49,280 nucleotides of DNA from Phycisphaeraceae bacterium (lineage in GTDB: Bacteria; Planctomycetota; Phycisphaerae; Phycisphaerales; UBA1924): NCBI GenBank assembly GCA_019636535.1, contig JAHBXK010000026.1:1-49280 (forward strand), given 5' to 3'. Under the pieces are notes generated by a model. It searched no databases and was not told where the DNA came from. It saw only the letters and a program-made list of their open reading frames with translations. Position numbers and translations under genes: made by a program. Shown here piece after piece: positions 36,086 through 44,344 of this stretch (position 1 is the stretch's first letter; every line of letters starts with the position of its first letter).

Positions 36086-36114
36086 TTCACGGATCGAAAG
36101 GACCCGCCTAATAT
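36086..36114 (+). promoter_or_regulatory. promoter upstream of efp
   Basis: TTCACG (36086-36091) and TAATAT (36109-36114) are 17 bases apart, a fair sigma-70 pair. The 12-mer around the -10 (GCCTAATATCGA) matches the patch upstream of gyrA (GCCTAATATAGA) at 11 of 12 positions. It lies between the divergent lipoprotein gene and efp. Confidence 0.5.
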
Positions 36115-36247
36115 CGACACTTGCTTTCCCTTGTGACCCCGAGGACCGGGCATCGGCCCGACCTCGGCAAGACTCTGGCACGACCCGCCGGATAGATGAT
36201 CGGCAGCGGCGTACCACCGAACCCACCATTGAGCAGGATACCCGACC

Positions 36248-36811
36248 ATGAAGGCAATCGACGTTCGACCTGGCTACGGCGTGAAGATGGACGGCAAACT
36301 CTGGGTCATCGTCGGCTATGAGTTCCGCAACCCCGGCAACCTCCGCTCCTTCGTGAACATCAAGTTCAAGAACGTCCAGAGCGGCGGTCAGGTCGAGAAG
36401 AGATGCCAGCCTTCCGAAGACCTCGAGATCGTTGACCTTGATCGTCGGGAGATGGAGTACCTCTTCAGCGACAACACCGGCGCCACGTTCATGGACACCG
36501 AGAACTACGACCAACTCACCATCCCGGCCGACGTGCTCGGAGATGCGCTGCTCTACCTCCGCCCGAACGCGAAAACGGTCGTGCTCTGCCACAACGGCAA
36601 CCCGCTGACCGTTGAGTTGCCGTTGGTCGTCGAACTCAAGATCACCGACACGCCCCCCGGCATCAAGGGCGCCACCGCGACCAACCAGATGAAGGAAGCC
36701 ACGCTCGAGACGGGCTTGAAGACGAAGGTCCCTCCCTTCATCGAGACCGGTGAGACCATCCGCATCAACACCACGGACGGCTCGTACGCCAGCCGCGCCA
36801 AGGGCGAGTAA
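36248..36811 (+). CDS. efp: elongation factor P
   Basis: A 187-residue translation factor that relieves ribosome stalling at polyproline. The three-domain fold is recognisable (MKAIDVRPGYGVKMDGKLWV, EYLFSDNTGATFMDTENYDQ, LVVELKITDTPPGIKGATAT, GETIRINTTDGSYASRAKGE). The modification loop is NPGNLRSF. The lysine modified in E. coli (PGKG) is replaced by Asn31, with Arg33 two residues later. It therefore is not the EpmA-type substrate; whether Arg33 is modified is unknown. Confidence 0.95.
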   Translation: MKAIDVRPGYGVKMDGKLWVIVGYEFRNPGNLRSFVNIKFKNVQSGGQVEKRCQPSEDLEIVDLDRREMEYLFSDNTGATFMDTENYDQLTIPADVLGDALLYLRPNAKTVVLCHNGNPLTVELPLVVELKITDTPPGIKGATATNQMKEATLETGLKTKVPPFIETGETIRINTTDGSYASRAKGE

Positions 36812-36838
36812 ACTCAGTCGATTCGTATTGCTTGCTAG

Positions 36839-36858
36839 CCCGAGTTGAAGACTTCGGG
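36839..36858 (+). terminator. terminator-like hairpin after efp
   Basis: CCCGAG (36839-36844) pairs with CTTCGGG (36852-36858) around an 8-base loop, 27 bases after the efp stop. No T-run follows. Confidence 0.35.
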
Positions 36859-36951
36859 GCGGGCTGGGGGCGAATTAGTGTGCGGCTCGTGCGGGAGCGG
36901 GGGATGATCGCTCCGCGGTAAAGGGAACAAGCGGCAGCGCAAAGCAAACCG

Positions 36952-36972
36952 CTCAAGGACGCCGTTCCTGAG
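36952..36972 (-). terminator. hairpin downstream of the PEP-CTERM gene
   Basis: CTCA-a-GGA (36952-36959) pairs with TCCTGAG (36966-36972) with one bulged A, about 26 bases beyond the stop of the PEP-CTERM gene on the minus strand. It could end that transcript. Confidence 0.35.
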
Positions 36973-36997
36973 CACAACGCGTCGAACCATCCAATTG

Positions 36998-38122
36998 TCA
37001 GCGCCGTCGCCGCCCATCTGGCGCAAGCAACCCGCCCAGGCCGAGCAGCACCGCAGCGCCCGGCGCGGGAATCACCCGCGTCCAGAGGAGCGCTTCGAAG
37101 CGCTCCGTGTCGTTGTTGTAACCGTACCCGGCGATGTGAGTGGTGGTACCATCGGTCCAGATGCCCCCGGCGTACGTAACCGCCCACGAGCCGCTGAGAA
37201 AGGCCGAGAGATCGACCCACGACGCCGCGCTTCCGCTCCACAGGCTGGCACGCGTTGCGCCACCGACGATGGCCTGCCCGACCTGCTCCGTGCCGGAAGT
37301 ACTGAGTGCCTGTGAGAACGTTGCCCCCGCCGGGTGAAGGTCAACCCACGACGCTGCGGTCCCACTCCACAAAGCGGCGCGCATCACGCCGCCAACGATG
37401 GTCCGTCCGACCTGCTCCGTGCCCGACGTGGCCCAGGCCAGTGAGGCCGATACCCCTGCGGGGTGCAGGTCCACCCACGAGGCCGCGCTCCCGCTCCAAA
37501 GGCTTGCACGTTGCACGCCGCCGGCGTTGGCCAGTCCGACCTGCTGCGTGCCGGAGATGCCGAAGGCCTCCGAGAACGGCGAACCCGGGGGACTCAGGTC
37601 CACCCACGACGCCGCGCTCCCGCTCCAAAGGCTGGCACGCCTGACGGTGCCGAAGACGGCCCACCCGACCTGCTGTGTGCCGGAGGTGCCCCAGGCCTCA
37701 GAGTTCGTTGACCCTGCCGGGTTGAGGTCCACCCATGAGGCCGCGCTGCCGCTCCAAAGGCTTGCACGTTGCACGCCGCCGACGAAGGCCCGCCCGACCT
37801 GCTGCGTGCCGAAAGTGCGCCAGACCTGCGACGAGTCTGACCCTGCAGGACTCAAATCCACCCACGAGTCCGCGCTCCCGCCCCAAAGGCTGGCGCGGAT
37901 CACATTGCCGACGGTGACCCGACCGGCCTGCTGCGTGCCTGTGGTTCCGCGGATTTCCGAGTACGTTGCCCCCGCTGGGTGCAGATTCGTCACGGTCCAC
38001 GACGCGCGCGCTTCAGCGCCCGAGCCCAGCCAGGCGATTAGCGCCGCCACACCCGCTGCGCAACGCCCTGTAGCCGAGCGTGCAGCCACGATCATCAATG
38101 TCTGCATGGGTCCATTTCGCAT
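36998..38122 (-). CDS. PEP-CTERM protein with tandem WSGSAASWVDL repeats
   Basis: About 374 residues: signal peptide (GVAALIAWLGSGAEARA), then five full units of 43 residues plus partial ends, each reading RASLWSGSAASWVDL..PAG...GTQQVG..., and a PEP-CTERM-like tail: PAPGAAVLLGLGGLLA then RRRR at the very end. Repeats of this kind suggest a beta-propeller or stacked sheet. The C-terminal signal would be recognised by exosortase and anchor or export the protein. The start is uncertain: ATG 38122, 38107 and 38146 are all possible. Function unknown; a surface or extracellular role is likely. Confidence 0.8.
   Translation of the reverse strand: MRNGPMQTLMIVAARSATGRCAAGVAALIAWLGSGAEARASWTVTNLHPAGATYSEIRGTTGTQQAGRVTVGNVIRASLWGGSADSWVDLSPAGSDSSQVWRTFGTQQVGRAFVGGVQRASLWSGSAASWVDLNPAGSTNSEAWGTSGTQQVGWAVFGTVRRASLWSGSAASWVDLSPPGSPFSEAFGISGTQQVGLANAGGVQRASLWSGSAASWVDLHPAGVSASLAWATSGTEQVGRTIVGGVMRAALWSGTAASWVDLHPAGATFSQALSTSGTEQVGQAIVGGATRASLWSGSAASWVDLSAFLSGSWAVTYAGGIWTDGTTTHIAGYGYNNDTERFEALLWTRVIPAPGAAVLLGLGGLLAPDGRRRR
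37208..37897 (-). repeat. tandem 129-bp repeats inside the PEP-CTERM gene
   Basis: Five complete 129-bp (43-codon) units plus a final half unit. The RASLWSGSAASWVDL half is nearly invariant, while the second half varies. Units 2, 3, 4 and 6 share an identical 15-residue start; units 1 and 5 differ at two positions each. Such conservation suggests recent duplication or gene conversion. Confidence 0.85.
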
Positions 38123-38642
38123 TCTCTGGGGGGGGGTGTCGACCATGTGGTTTGCCTGCCGAGCGGACCGCCCCACTATGGGGCATCGCACCCGCCTATG
38201 CAACCTAACGTACACCATCTACGCTACTCCCACAAGGGGGGAGTGATGAACCTCCGGCGAGAAAAGATAGACCTGAGCAACTTCTTGACCGGGCGATCGG
38301 ATTGACCCGAACGGATAAATCCCCTCCAGCGCCCCCCGCCCTGTCGTCAGCGGCACCATCCGCGTCCTTTCCTCCGATCGATTCGGTGCTCGTCGTGTTC
38401 CGGCGAAAGCGCCTTCGAGACAAGTCCAAGTACGGTCCCAGCCGTGATCCGCAAGTGCTGACAATCAGCGGTATCGCAGTCGCAATCACGAGATTAGCAC
38501 CGCGCCCAAACTCGCGCGCTCCCCGTACGATCTTTCGGTGCTTCGAGTGTTCTACTTCGCTGCGCCACGGAGGTGAACCGTCGCTCCAAATTCATGGCCT
38601 CCCCACCCCCACTCGATACCCGGCCTCGGCGCCAAAGCCGCT
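38123..38642. other. intergenic region before aroK
   Basis: About 520 bases between the divergent PEP-CTERM gene and aroK. It contains a 9-G run at 38128-38136 in the PEP-CTERM leader and an ACTCCC/GGGAGT hairpin around 38226-38246. Several short frames are open but none has a good start or recognisable product. No RNA gene or clear promoter was identified. Confidence 0.35.
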
Positions 38643-39227
38643 ATGCCCACCACCGCCCCAAAGCTCCTCCTTATGGGTATGCGCGGCAGCGGCAAGTCCT
38701 CCATCGGCCTCGCCCTCGCTCAAAGGCTTGGTCGACCCTTCATCGATCTCGATGACTGTTCTGCCCGCGAAGCGCTCACCAATCCGGCGGCATCGCGAGC
38801 CGACATCCAAACCATCTTCAGCACCCTCGGCGAACCCGCGTTCCGGCTCGCTGAGACCCGCGCCCTCGCCGCACAGCTCGGGTCCGCGCCAACTTCACCA
38901 CCCACGCAACACCCCGCGATCATCGCCCTCGGCGGCGGCACACCGATCGCACCGGGCGCTGAAGATCTCATCCAGCAAGCCCGAGCCGCCGGGTCTGCCC
39001 GGGTTGTGTACCTCCGGGCCGACGTGGCCACGCTTCGGCACCGCATCTCGCAGGAACCATCCGCACACCGACCGTCGCTCACCGGCCGACCGATCGAGGA
39101 TGAAATCGGCTCAATTCTCGCCGCGCGCGAACCCGTGTACCAGCGCATGGCCGATCACACCATCGAGATCACCGCGACCGAGCCCGTCGAGTCGGTCGTG
39201 GCTCGCGTGCTCGAACTCCTCGCCTAA
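38643..39227 (+). CDS. aroK: shikimate kinase
   Basis: A 194-residue enzyme that phosphorylates shikimate in aromatic amino acid synthesis. Walker A is GMRGSGKSS (12-20); FIDLDD carries the Asp that binds magnesium and shikimate; LGEPAFRLAE and IALGGGTP are the shikimate-binding motifs; RPSLTG is in the lid. An insertion (SAPTSPPTQHP) makes it slightly longer than usual. It lies near trpF, another aromatic pathway gene, but on the opposite strand. Confidence 0.93.
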   Translation: MPTTAPKLLLMGMRGSGKSSIGLALAQRLGRPFIDLDDCSAREALTNPAASRADIQTIFSTLGEPAFRLAETRALAAQLGSAPTSPPTQHPAIIALGGGTPIAPGAEDLIQQARAAGSARVVYLRADVATLRHRISQEPSAHRPSLTGRPIEDEIGSILAAREPVYQRMADHTIEITATEPVESVVARVLELLA

Positions 39228-39323
39228 GCCGCCGAAGCTCGCCCGGGACAGCGCTCACAATCGGCCCACCGCGCTGCGCTCCGCCCAAGCCCACTTCGAA
39301 CTTGTCGATCGCCGAGTTCCAAC

Positions 39324-39986
39324 TCAACCCGCGTTCCGCGCATCGGCCTCTCGAACCGCCCGGCAGAACGCCTCCATCAATCCGGCGTCCTTCTCGCCCG
39401 GCGACGATTCCACCCCCGACGACACATCCACCCCGAACGGCCGCAACAGCCCGATCGCCTGCCCCACGTTGCCGGGGGTCAATCCCCCGGCGATGATCAG
39501 CGGCTTGTCGATTGAAAGCGCGGGCTCGACCAGCGCGGACCAATCAAACGCCACGCCCTCGCCGCCCGACGAGCCATCAACCAGAATCGCGTCCACCTCG
39601 TCCACACCCTGCCACAGCAGCAACTCTTCGGCGATCGTCCGCTCGTCGAAGCGCACGGCCTTGATCACGCCCGGGCCGCACTGCCGGGCGATCTCGACCG
39701 ACTCGCGCCCGTGCAGTTGCGAGAGCGTGGTCGGGCAGCGCTCCTCGATGTCGGAGAACTCTTCCAGCGTCGCGTCGATGAACAGCCCGACGGAAGAGAC
39801 AAACGGCGGAAGCAGCCCGCCGAGCGTGAAGGCGCTCTCCGGCTCGATAAACCGCCTCGAACCGCGATGAAACACAAAGCCCACCGCGTCCGCGCCCGCG
39901 TCGGCCGCGGCGAGCAGGCCGTCGCGGTCGGTGATGCCGCAGATCTTGATTCGTGTTCGTGGCAAGCGATGTTCCCGTCGGCCCAA
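39324..39986 (-). CDS. trpF: phosphoribosylanthranilate isomerase
   Basis: A 220-residue TIM-barrel isomerase of tryptophan synthesis. The catalytic Cys is in RIKICGITDRDG and the catalytic Asp in AILVDGSSGGEG; GFVFHRGSRRF, LSQLHGRE and LIIAGGLTPGNV are typical strands. There is no ATG near the expected start; a TTG at 39986 (used here) or 39962 begins the protein. It starts 3 bases after the rhomboid gene stop, so translation is probably coupled. Other trp genes are absent. Confidence 0.94.
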   Translation of the reverse strand: MGRREHRLPRTRIKICGITDRDGLLAAADAGADAVGFVFHRGSRRFIEPESAFTLGGLLPPFVSSVGLFIDATLEEFSDIEERCPTTLSQLHGRESVEIARQCGPGVIKAVRFDERTIAEELLLWQGVDEVDAILVDGSSGGEGVAFDWSALVEPALSIDKPLIIAGGLTPGNVGQAIGLLRPFGVDVSSGVESSPGEKDAGLMEAFCRAVREADARNAG

Positions 39987-39989
39987 AGC

Positions 39990-41234
39990 CTATCCCAGGT
40001 CGGCCAGTTCGCGCTGCGCGAGTTCTCGTTCAGCCTCGTCCGTCAGATCGGGCATCGCCTCGGTCAGCAGCGACTTGGCGCGGATCGGGTCGTTCAGGTG
40101 CCGGGCGCACAGCAAACCGAGCAGCAGTTTGAACCTCGGTGCGGCCTGCTCGCGCGGGTAGGCGTCGATCAGCCGTTCGATGGCGAACGCGGCGGTCTGT
40201 TTGTCGACCGATGGGTACAGCGCGATCGCCAGTTGCTCGTGCTGGCGAAAGCCGAACGTGACCGACGACGCGTTGTCGGCGTGCCGCGAGATCAGCCGGC
40301 GGTACGCCTCAACCAGCCGCGCGGGCTCATCCCGGTCGAGCAGCCTGAGCACTTCCTGACGCAACTGCGCGACCTCGTCGGACGCCTCGTCGTTCGCATC
40401 ACGATCACCCGGCCGCGCATCCTTGCTCGCGTTGGCCACGGTGCCCGCGGTGCCCGCGGAGCCCGGCGCACTCGCAGTCTCCGACCCACGCTTCGACCGC
40501 TCCCAGTGCTTGCGGACGCGGGCCTGCTGCGCCAACCCGGCCTCCTTGAACTGCCGGCGGCGATACGCCTGCTTGCCCAGCGAGAACAGGTCGTACGGCT
40601 CGCGCGGCAGCACCCGCAACCCGAGCAGGATGAAAGCGACGATCGCGCCGAACGCGACGCCCCCGAGGTGCGCAAGGTGCGCAACGCCCGTGCCCCGCGC
40701 TGACCCGGCCATCATCAGGTCCCACACCACCGCCAATCCAATCACCCACCACGCCGAGACCCAGAAGAAGGACAGGAAGAAGAGGAAGAAGACCCGTACA
40801 CGCGTGTTGGGGAACATGACCAGATAGGCACCCGTCAGCCCCGCCACCGCGCCGCTGGCGCCCAGGGCCGCGTTCTGCTCAAAGCCCGCGTGCGCGGCCG
40901 CAGCCCCAAAGGCCGCGCCGAGATAGAACAGCAGAAACCAGAACCGGCCCAGGCGGTCCTCGATGTTCTGCCCGAAGACCCACAGGAACAGCATGTTGCC
41001 CGCGATGTGCCACCAGCCCGCGTGCATGAACGCCGACGTGATCGGCTGGTACCACTCAAAGCCCCGACCGAACGGGTGGAGCATCCACGGCCGGAGCAAA
41101 GACCAATACGCGTCCTGATCGCGCGCACGCAAAACCATCTGCGTCATGAAGACGGCCACGTTGACCGCCACGAGCGCGGGGGTGGCAAGGGTCGGTCGGC
41201 GGAGGGGCCGGTCTGTGCCGAGGGGAAACAGCAT
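39990..41234 (-). CDS. rhomboid-family intramembrane serine protease with C-terminal domain
   Basis: A 414-residue inner-membrane protease. Residues 1-210 form six or so membrane helices with the rhomboid signatures: HAGWWHIAGN (His71, His76, Asn80), the nucleophile GASG (Ser127), and AHLAHLGG (catalytic His189). The C-terminal 200 residues are cytoplasmic-looking, helical and TPR-like (YRRRQFKEAGLAQQ, AIERLIDAYPREQAAPRFKL). Its substrate is unknown. It is upstream of trpF, 3 bases apart, and divergent from gltA. Confidence 0.92.
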   Translation of the reverse strand: MLFPLGTDRPLRRPTLATPALVAVNVAVFMTQMVLRARDQDAYWSLLRPWMLHPFGRGFEWYQPITSAFMHAGWWHIAGNMLFLWVFGQNIEDRLGRFWFLLFYLGAAFGAAAAHAGFEQNAALGASGAVAGLTGAYLVMFPNTRVRVFFLFFLSFFWVSAWWVIGLAVVWDLMMAGSARGTGVAHLAHLGGVAFGAIVAFILLGLRVLPREPYDLFSLGKQAYRRRQFKEAGLAQQARVRKHWERSKRGSETASAPGSAGTAGTVANASKDARPGDRDANDEASDEVAQLRQEVLRLLDRDEPARLVEAYRRLISRHADNASSVTFGFRQHEQLAIALYPSVDKQTAAFAIERLIDAYPREQAAPRFKLLLGLLCARHLNDPIRAKSLLTEAMPDLTDEAERELAQRELADLG

Positions 41235-41284
41235 GGCGTGGCGGCATGGTAACGCCGCGGCGCACGCGTTCGAGGGCCCAGGGG

Positions 41285-41313
41285 TGGAGCCTTCGCGCGG
41301 CCTCTCCTATAGT
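41285..41313 (+). promoter_or_regulatory. promoter candidate for gltA
   Basis: TATAGT (41308-41313) is a good -10 box in a GC-rich setting. TGGAGC (41285-41290), a weak -35, lies 17 bases upstream. The inferred start would leave a leader of about 55 bases before gltA. Confidence 0.45.
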
Positions 41314-41373
41314 GGCCCGGCGTGCGGCGACAAGGTTCGCCGGCGCGACCGAACACAACAAATTGGGCAGAGC

Positions 41374-42504
41374 ATGAGCACGTACTCGAAGGGTCTTGAG
41401 GGCGTTGTCGCCGCCGAAACTCGCATGTCCTTCATCGACGGCGAGAAGGGCGTTCTCGAGTACGTCGGCATCGCGATCGACGACCTCGCACGCAACTCGA
41501 ACTTCGAGGAGACGGTCTTCCTGCTCTGGAACACCCGCCTGCCCAAGAAGAGCGAACTCGAGGCCTTCCGCGGCGATCTCCGCTCGCGCTACGACCTGCC
41601 CCCGTCGGCGATCGACGCCCTGCGGCACATCCCCAAGTCCGCCCAGCCCATGCACGTGCTGCGGACCATGGTCAGTTCCCTGGCGTTCCTCGACGCCCAC
41701 CCCAACGCCAACGACCTGCCCTCCGCACGCGACAAGTCGCTCACGATTCTGGCACGAACGCCCACCATCATCGCAGCCTTCGACAGGATCAGGCGGGGGC
41801 TGAACATCGTCCCGCCTCGCAAAGACCTGTCGTTCTCGGCCAACTTCCTGTACATGCTCAACGGCGAGGTCCCGACCCCGACCATGGAGCGCGCCTTCGA
41901 CGTCTGCATGATCCTCCACGCCGACCACGGCCTGAACAACTCAACGTTCACCGCGCGCGTCGTGATCTCGACGCTCAGCGACGTCTACTCCGCGCTCACC
42001 GCGGCCGTCGGCTCGCTCCGCGGCCCCCTCCACGGCGGCGCCAACGAGGAAGTCATGGAGATGCTCGGCGAGATCCCCTCGCTGGACGCCGTCGAGCCCT
42101 ACGTCATGGGCAAACTCGCCAAGAAGGAGCGGATCATGGGCTTCGGCCACCGCGTCTACAAGGCAATCGATCCTCGCGCAACGTTCCTCAAGACGCTCGC
42201 CAAGCAACTCGCCGCCGACACGGGGAACCAGGACCTGTACGAGAAAAGCACCAAGATCGAGGAGATCATGGCCCGCGAAGTCGCGGCCAAGGGCATCTAC
42301 CCCAACGTCGACTTCTACTCCGCGACCACCTACCACTCGATCGGTCTCAAACTCGACCTGTTCACGCCCATGTTCGCGATGAGCCGCATCGCGGGGTGGG
42401 CGGGCCACATCATCGAGCAGTTGGACGGCAACCGCCTCTTCCGCCCAAAGGCCGAGTACGTCGGTCCGCACAACGAGAAGTACGTGCCCATCGCCGAACG
42501 CTGA
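41374..42504 (+). CDS. gltA: citrate synthase
   Basis: A 376-residue enzyme of the TCA cycle. It condenses acetyl-CoA and oxaloacetate. Active-site residues fit the family: HADHGLNNST (His185), RGPLHGGANEEV (His220), MGFGHRVYKAIDPR (His259) and NVDFYSATTY (Asp313). The length matches the short, Gram-positive/archaeal-type citrate synthases rather than the long NADH-regulated E. coli form. ATG 41374 is chosen because the family start follows it; the frame is open further upstream. A 2-methylcitrate synthase activity cannot be excluded. Confidence 0.94.
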   Translation: MSTYSKGLEGVVAAETRMSFIDGEKGVLEYVGIAIDDLARNSNFEETVFLLWNTRLPKKSELEAFRGDLRSRYDLPPSAIDALRHIPKSAQPMHVLRTMVSSLAFLDAHPNANDLPSARDKSLTILARTPTIIAAFDRIRRGLNIVPPRKDLSFSANFLYMLNGEVPTPTMERAFDVCMILHADHGLNNSTFTARVVISTLSDVYSALTAAVGSLRGPLHGGANEEVMEMLGEIPSLDAVEPYVMGKLAKKERIMGFGHRVYKAIDPRATFLKTLAKQLAADTGNQDLYEKSTKIEEIMAREVAAKGIYPNVDFYSATTYHSIGLKLDLFTPMFAMSRIAGWAGHIIEQLDGNRLFRPKAEYVGPHNEKYVPIAER

Positions 42505-42517
42505 GCCCGCACGACCG

Positions 42518-42979
42518 TCAGCGCCCGAGCATCACCAGCATGTCGTCCAGAATCAACCGCGAGGCGGTGTCGTCGCCCCACGGCTCGATCTTGATGCGGA
42601 TGCGCACGCCCCGAGCCGTCGGCCACGACTCGACCACCGCCTTCTCAAGCCAGCCGTCGCCGGCGCTCCGCCCTTCAAGCCGGGCCTTGTCGCTCGTCAC
42701 GGTGCGCGACGAGACCGAGTAGCCGCGCAACCGCAGAGCCTCTTCCCCTGCCGACGCGACCTCCTCCACGCGCACGTCGGCCCCCAGATCGCACGTGAGC
42801 GTCCCAAACGAGTACGAAGCGTGGATGTCCCGCGAGGTGCCCTGATGACCCCCGGTGCTCTGGCACCCCCCCATTCCCCCCACTCCCCACACCACACCCG
42901 CCATCACCACAAACCCCGCCGCTTCCGCGAACGCGCGGATCAGATGTGCGAACGAAGTCTGAATCGCGCGGACGGTCAT
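42518..42979 (-). CDS. DUF3568-like lipoprotein
   Basis: A 153-residue putative lipoprotein: hydrophobic AEAAGFVVMAGVVWGVGGMGGC, then a domain reading YSFGTLTCDLGADVRVEEVA, AGEEALRLRGYSV and GVRIRIKIEPWGDDTASRLI, which resembles DUF3568. Function of that family is unknown. The ATG at 42979 overlaps the stop of the NYN-domain gene as ATGA, so the two are coupled. It is convergent with gltA across 13 bases. Confidence 0.72.
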   Translation of the reverse strand: MTVRAIQTSFAHLIRAFAEAAGFVVMAGVVWGVGGMGGCQSTGGHQGTSRDIHASYSFGTLTCDLGADVRVEEVASAGEEALRLRGYSVSSRTVTSDKARLEGRSAGDGWLEKAVVESWPTARGVRIRIKIEPWGDDTASRLILDDMLVMLGR

Positions 42980-43803
42980 TCCAGCGGCCTCCCCGTGTCG
43001 GCGGTGTCGTCTGTCAGCCACCTGCTCATCTCCAGATCGCCGGGCCGAATCCGGTCTCCCCAGACACGCAGCGCTTCGAGAAGCAGGGGATCGGTCCATC
43101 GCGACTCCTGTTCGTCATCGTCCGCCGCGGCGCGCCCGTCGGGAGCGGCAGGCGCACTCGGCGGGGTCTTCGGCCGCTCGCTCGCGGTTGGTTGTGCCGG
43201 GGCGCTGCGTGCCTCCCATGCGCCCGGTGACTGCGCCCCGGCGTCGAGCACGCCGGGCAGGTCTTCATCGACCTCCAGGAAGCGCATCCACCAGCGGGCC
43301 GACTCGGGATCGAGCGGAAGGTCGCGGTCGCGGATCGTCTGTTCGGCAGAGCCGCCCCGCCGGGCTCGGTTGTTCGGACCAACCGAACGCGCCAAGAGCG
43401 CCAGAAACACGTCGCTCGGCAGGTGCTGAGCCCGCGCGCCCTTCGCGGCAGCACGGACGCGCTTGTCCGAACTGACCACCAGCACCCCGCCTCCCGCCCC
43501 CCTGATCCGGGCTTCGAGCATCTCTTCGATCAGTGCATCCGCTTCTCGCCCGGGGCCGGCGAACGCCACGCGCACCCCCGGCGCAAGGCTCTCCGCCGAT
43601 TCGCGGGCCAGGCGGCTCTGCAACCCACCACCTGTCCCATCCACCACCAGAACCGCTCCCCCCGCCCGCCCCTTGCCCCCCGGCGAGGGACAAGCCGAGA
43701 TCAAACTCGCCAACCCGAGCACCGACAGACGCTTGAAGGCCGGGGGAGCCCCCTTCAGATCCGCCGCGGCGTGGATGACGTTGAAGGCGTCAACAATGAG
43801 CAT
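42976..43803 (-). CDS. NYN-domain (YacP-like) putative ribonuclease
   Basis: A 275-residue protein. Residues 1-150 form a NYN/PIN-like nuclease fold: MLIVDAFNVIHAA (Asp5, Asn8), AVLVVDGTGGG, AGPGREADALIEEML and VLVVSSDKRVRAAA supply the acidic residues. YacP/Rae1 relatives are ribosome-associated endoribonucleases. The C-terminal part is Pro/Ala-rich with a short conserved end. ATG 43803 is preferred over 43875 because it begins at the LIVDAFN strand. It is coupled to the DUF3568-like lipoprotein gene. Confidence 0.85.
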   Translation of the reverse strand: MLIVDAFNVIHAAADLKGAPPAFKRLSVLGLASLISACPSPGGKGRAGGAVLVVDGTGGGLQSRLARESAESLAPGVRVAFAGPGREADALIEEMLEARIRGAGGGVLVVSSDKRVRAAAKGARAQHLPSDVFLALLARSVGPNNRARRGGSAEQTIRDRDLPLDPESARWWMRFLEVDEDLPGVLDAGAQSPGAWEARSAPAQPTASERPKTPPSAPAAPDGRAAADDDEQESRWTDPLLLEALRVWGDRIRPGDLEMSRWLTDDTADTGRPLE

Positions 43804-43887
43804 TCGTCCGCGAATCTCCCCGTCAGCCCCCCACTCAGCCCACTCAATCGCTCCCCAAACGCAGCCCCGACCCACGCCGCGCGGGCC

Positions 43888-43916
43888 TTGAATCCCTCCC
43901 CACGCCCGCCTTTACT
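43888..43916 (+). promoter_or_regulatory. promoter for rpsU
   Basis: TTGAAT (43888-43893) and TTTACT (43911-43916) are exactly 17 bases apart and each matches the sigma-70 consensus at four of six positions. The inferred start near 43923 lies just before the leader hairpin. Confidence 0.5.
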
Positions 43917-43928
43917 TCCCGCCCACTT

Positions 43929-43957
43929 CCCCTCACCCGTCGGGTAGGGGTGTTTTT
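43929..43957 (+). terminator. terminator-like attenuator in the rpsU leader
   Basis: CCCCT-c-ACCC (43929-43938) pairs with GGGTAGGGG (43942-43950) with one bulged C and a GTC loop, and is followed by TGTTTTT. It has the form of an intrinsic terminator on the plus strand, yet it lies 41 bases before the rpsU start and no plus-strand gene precedes it. Confidence 0.5.
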
Positions 43958-43997
43958 CCCCAGAATCGGCCCCCAGCGGCCCAAGAGGTTGATGTCC

Positions 43998-44285
43998 ATG
44001 GCGATCCGAATCAAGGCCCGCGGCGGTGAAGGCACCGAGCAGTTGCTCCGCCGATTCAAGAAACTGTGCGAGAAAGAGGGCCTCACCAAGGACATCAAGC
44101 GCAAGGAATTCTACGAGAAGCCCTCCGAGCGTAACCGCCGCAACGCCCGCAAGTCGGTTGCGCGCCGGCTGCGCGAGCAGGGCTTGCTCGGCCCGCCCCT
44201 CAAGGCCCGACGCGGCCCGGGCGGTCCCGGTGGTCCCGGTGGTCCAGGCGGTGATCGCGGCGGGGACCGCGGCGGCGACCGCTAA
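43998..44285 (+). CDS. rpsU: 30S ribosomal protein bS21
   Basis: A 95-residue basic protein of the small subunit, near the anti-Shine-Dalgarno end of 16S rRNA. The family core is MAIRIKARGGEGTEQLLRRF followed by KKLCEKEGLTKDIKRKEFYE and PSERNRRNARKS. The usual length is 60-75 residues; here a GGP-repeat and GGDR-repeat tail is added. ATG 43998 is chosen because AGAGG lies 9 bases before it; ATG 43992 would be too close. A strong terminator follows. Confidence 0.93.
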   Translation: MAIRIKARGGEGTEQLLRRFKKLCEKEGLTKDIKRKEFYEKPSERNRRNARKSVARRLREQGLLGPPLKARRGPGGPGGPGGPGGDRGGDRGGDR

Positions 44286-44317
44286 GCAATTCGTGATTCA
44301 ACCCGGCGATGGCTTCC

Positions 44318-44344
44318 AAGGACGGCTCGAAGGGGCCGTCCTTT
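44318..44344 (+). terminator. intrinsic terminator after rpsU
   Basis: AAGGACGGC (44318-44326) and GCCGTCCTT (44335-44343) form a perfect 9-bp stem with an 8-base loop, followed by T. It is 32 bases past the rpsU stop and separates it from hppA. Confidence 0.75.

Noticed and set aside
37208..37897. CRISPR array suggested by regular repeats
   Set aside because: The repeats are 129 bp, in frame and coding, part of a PEP-CTERM protein, with no spacers of CRISPR size.
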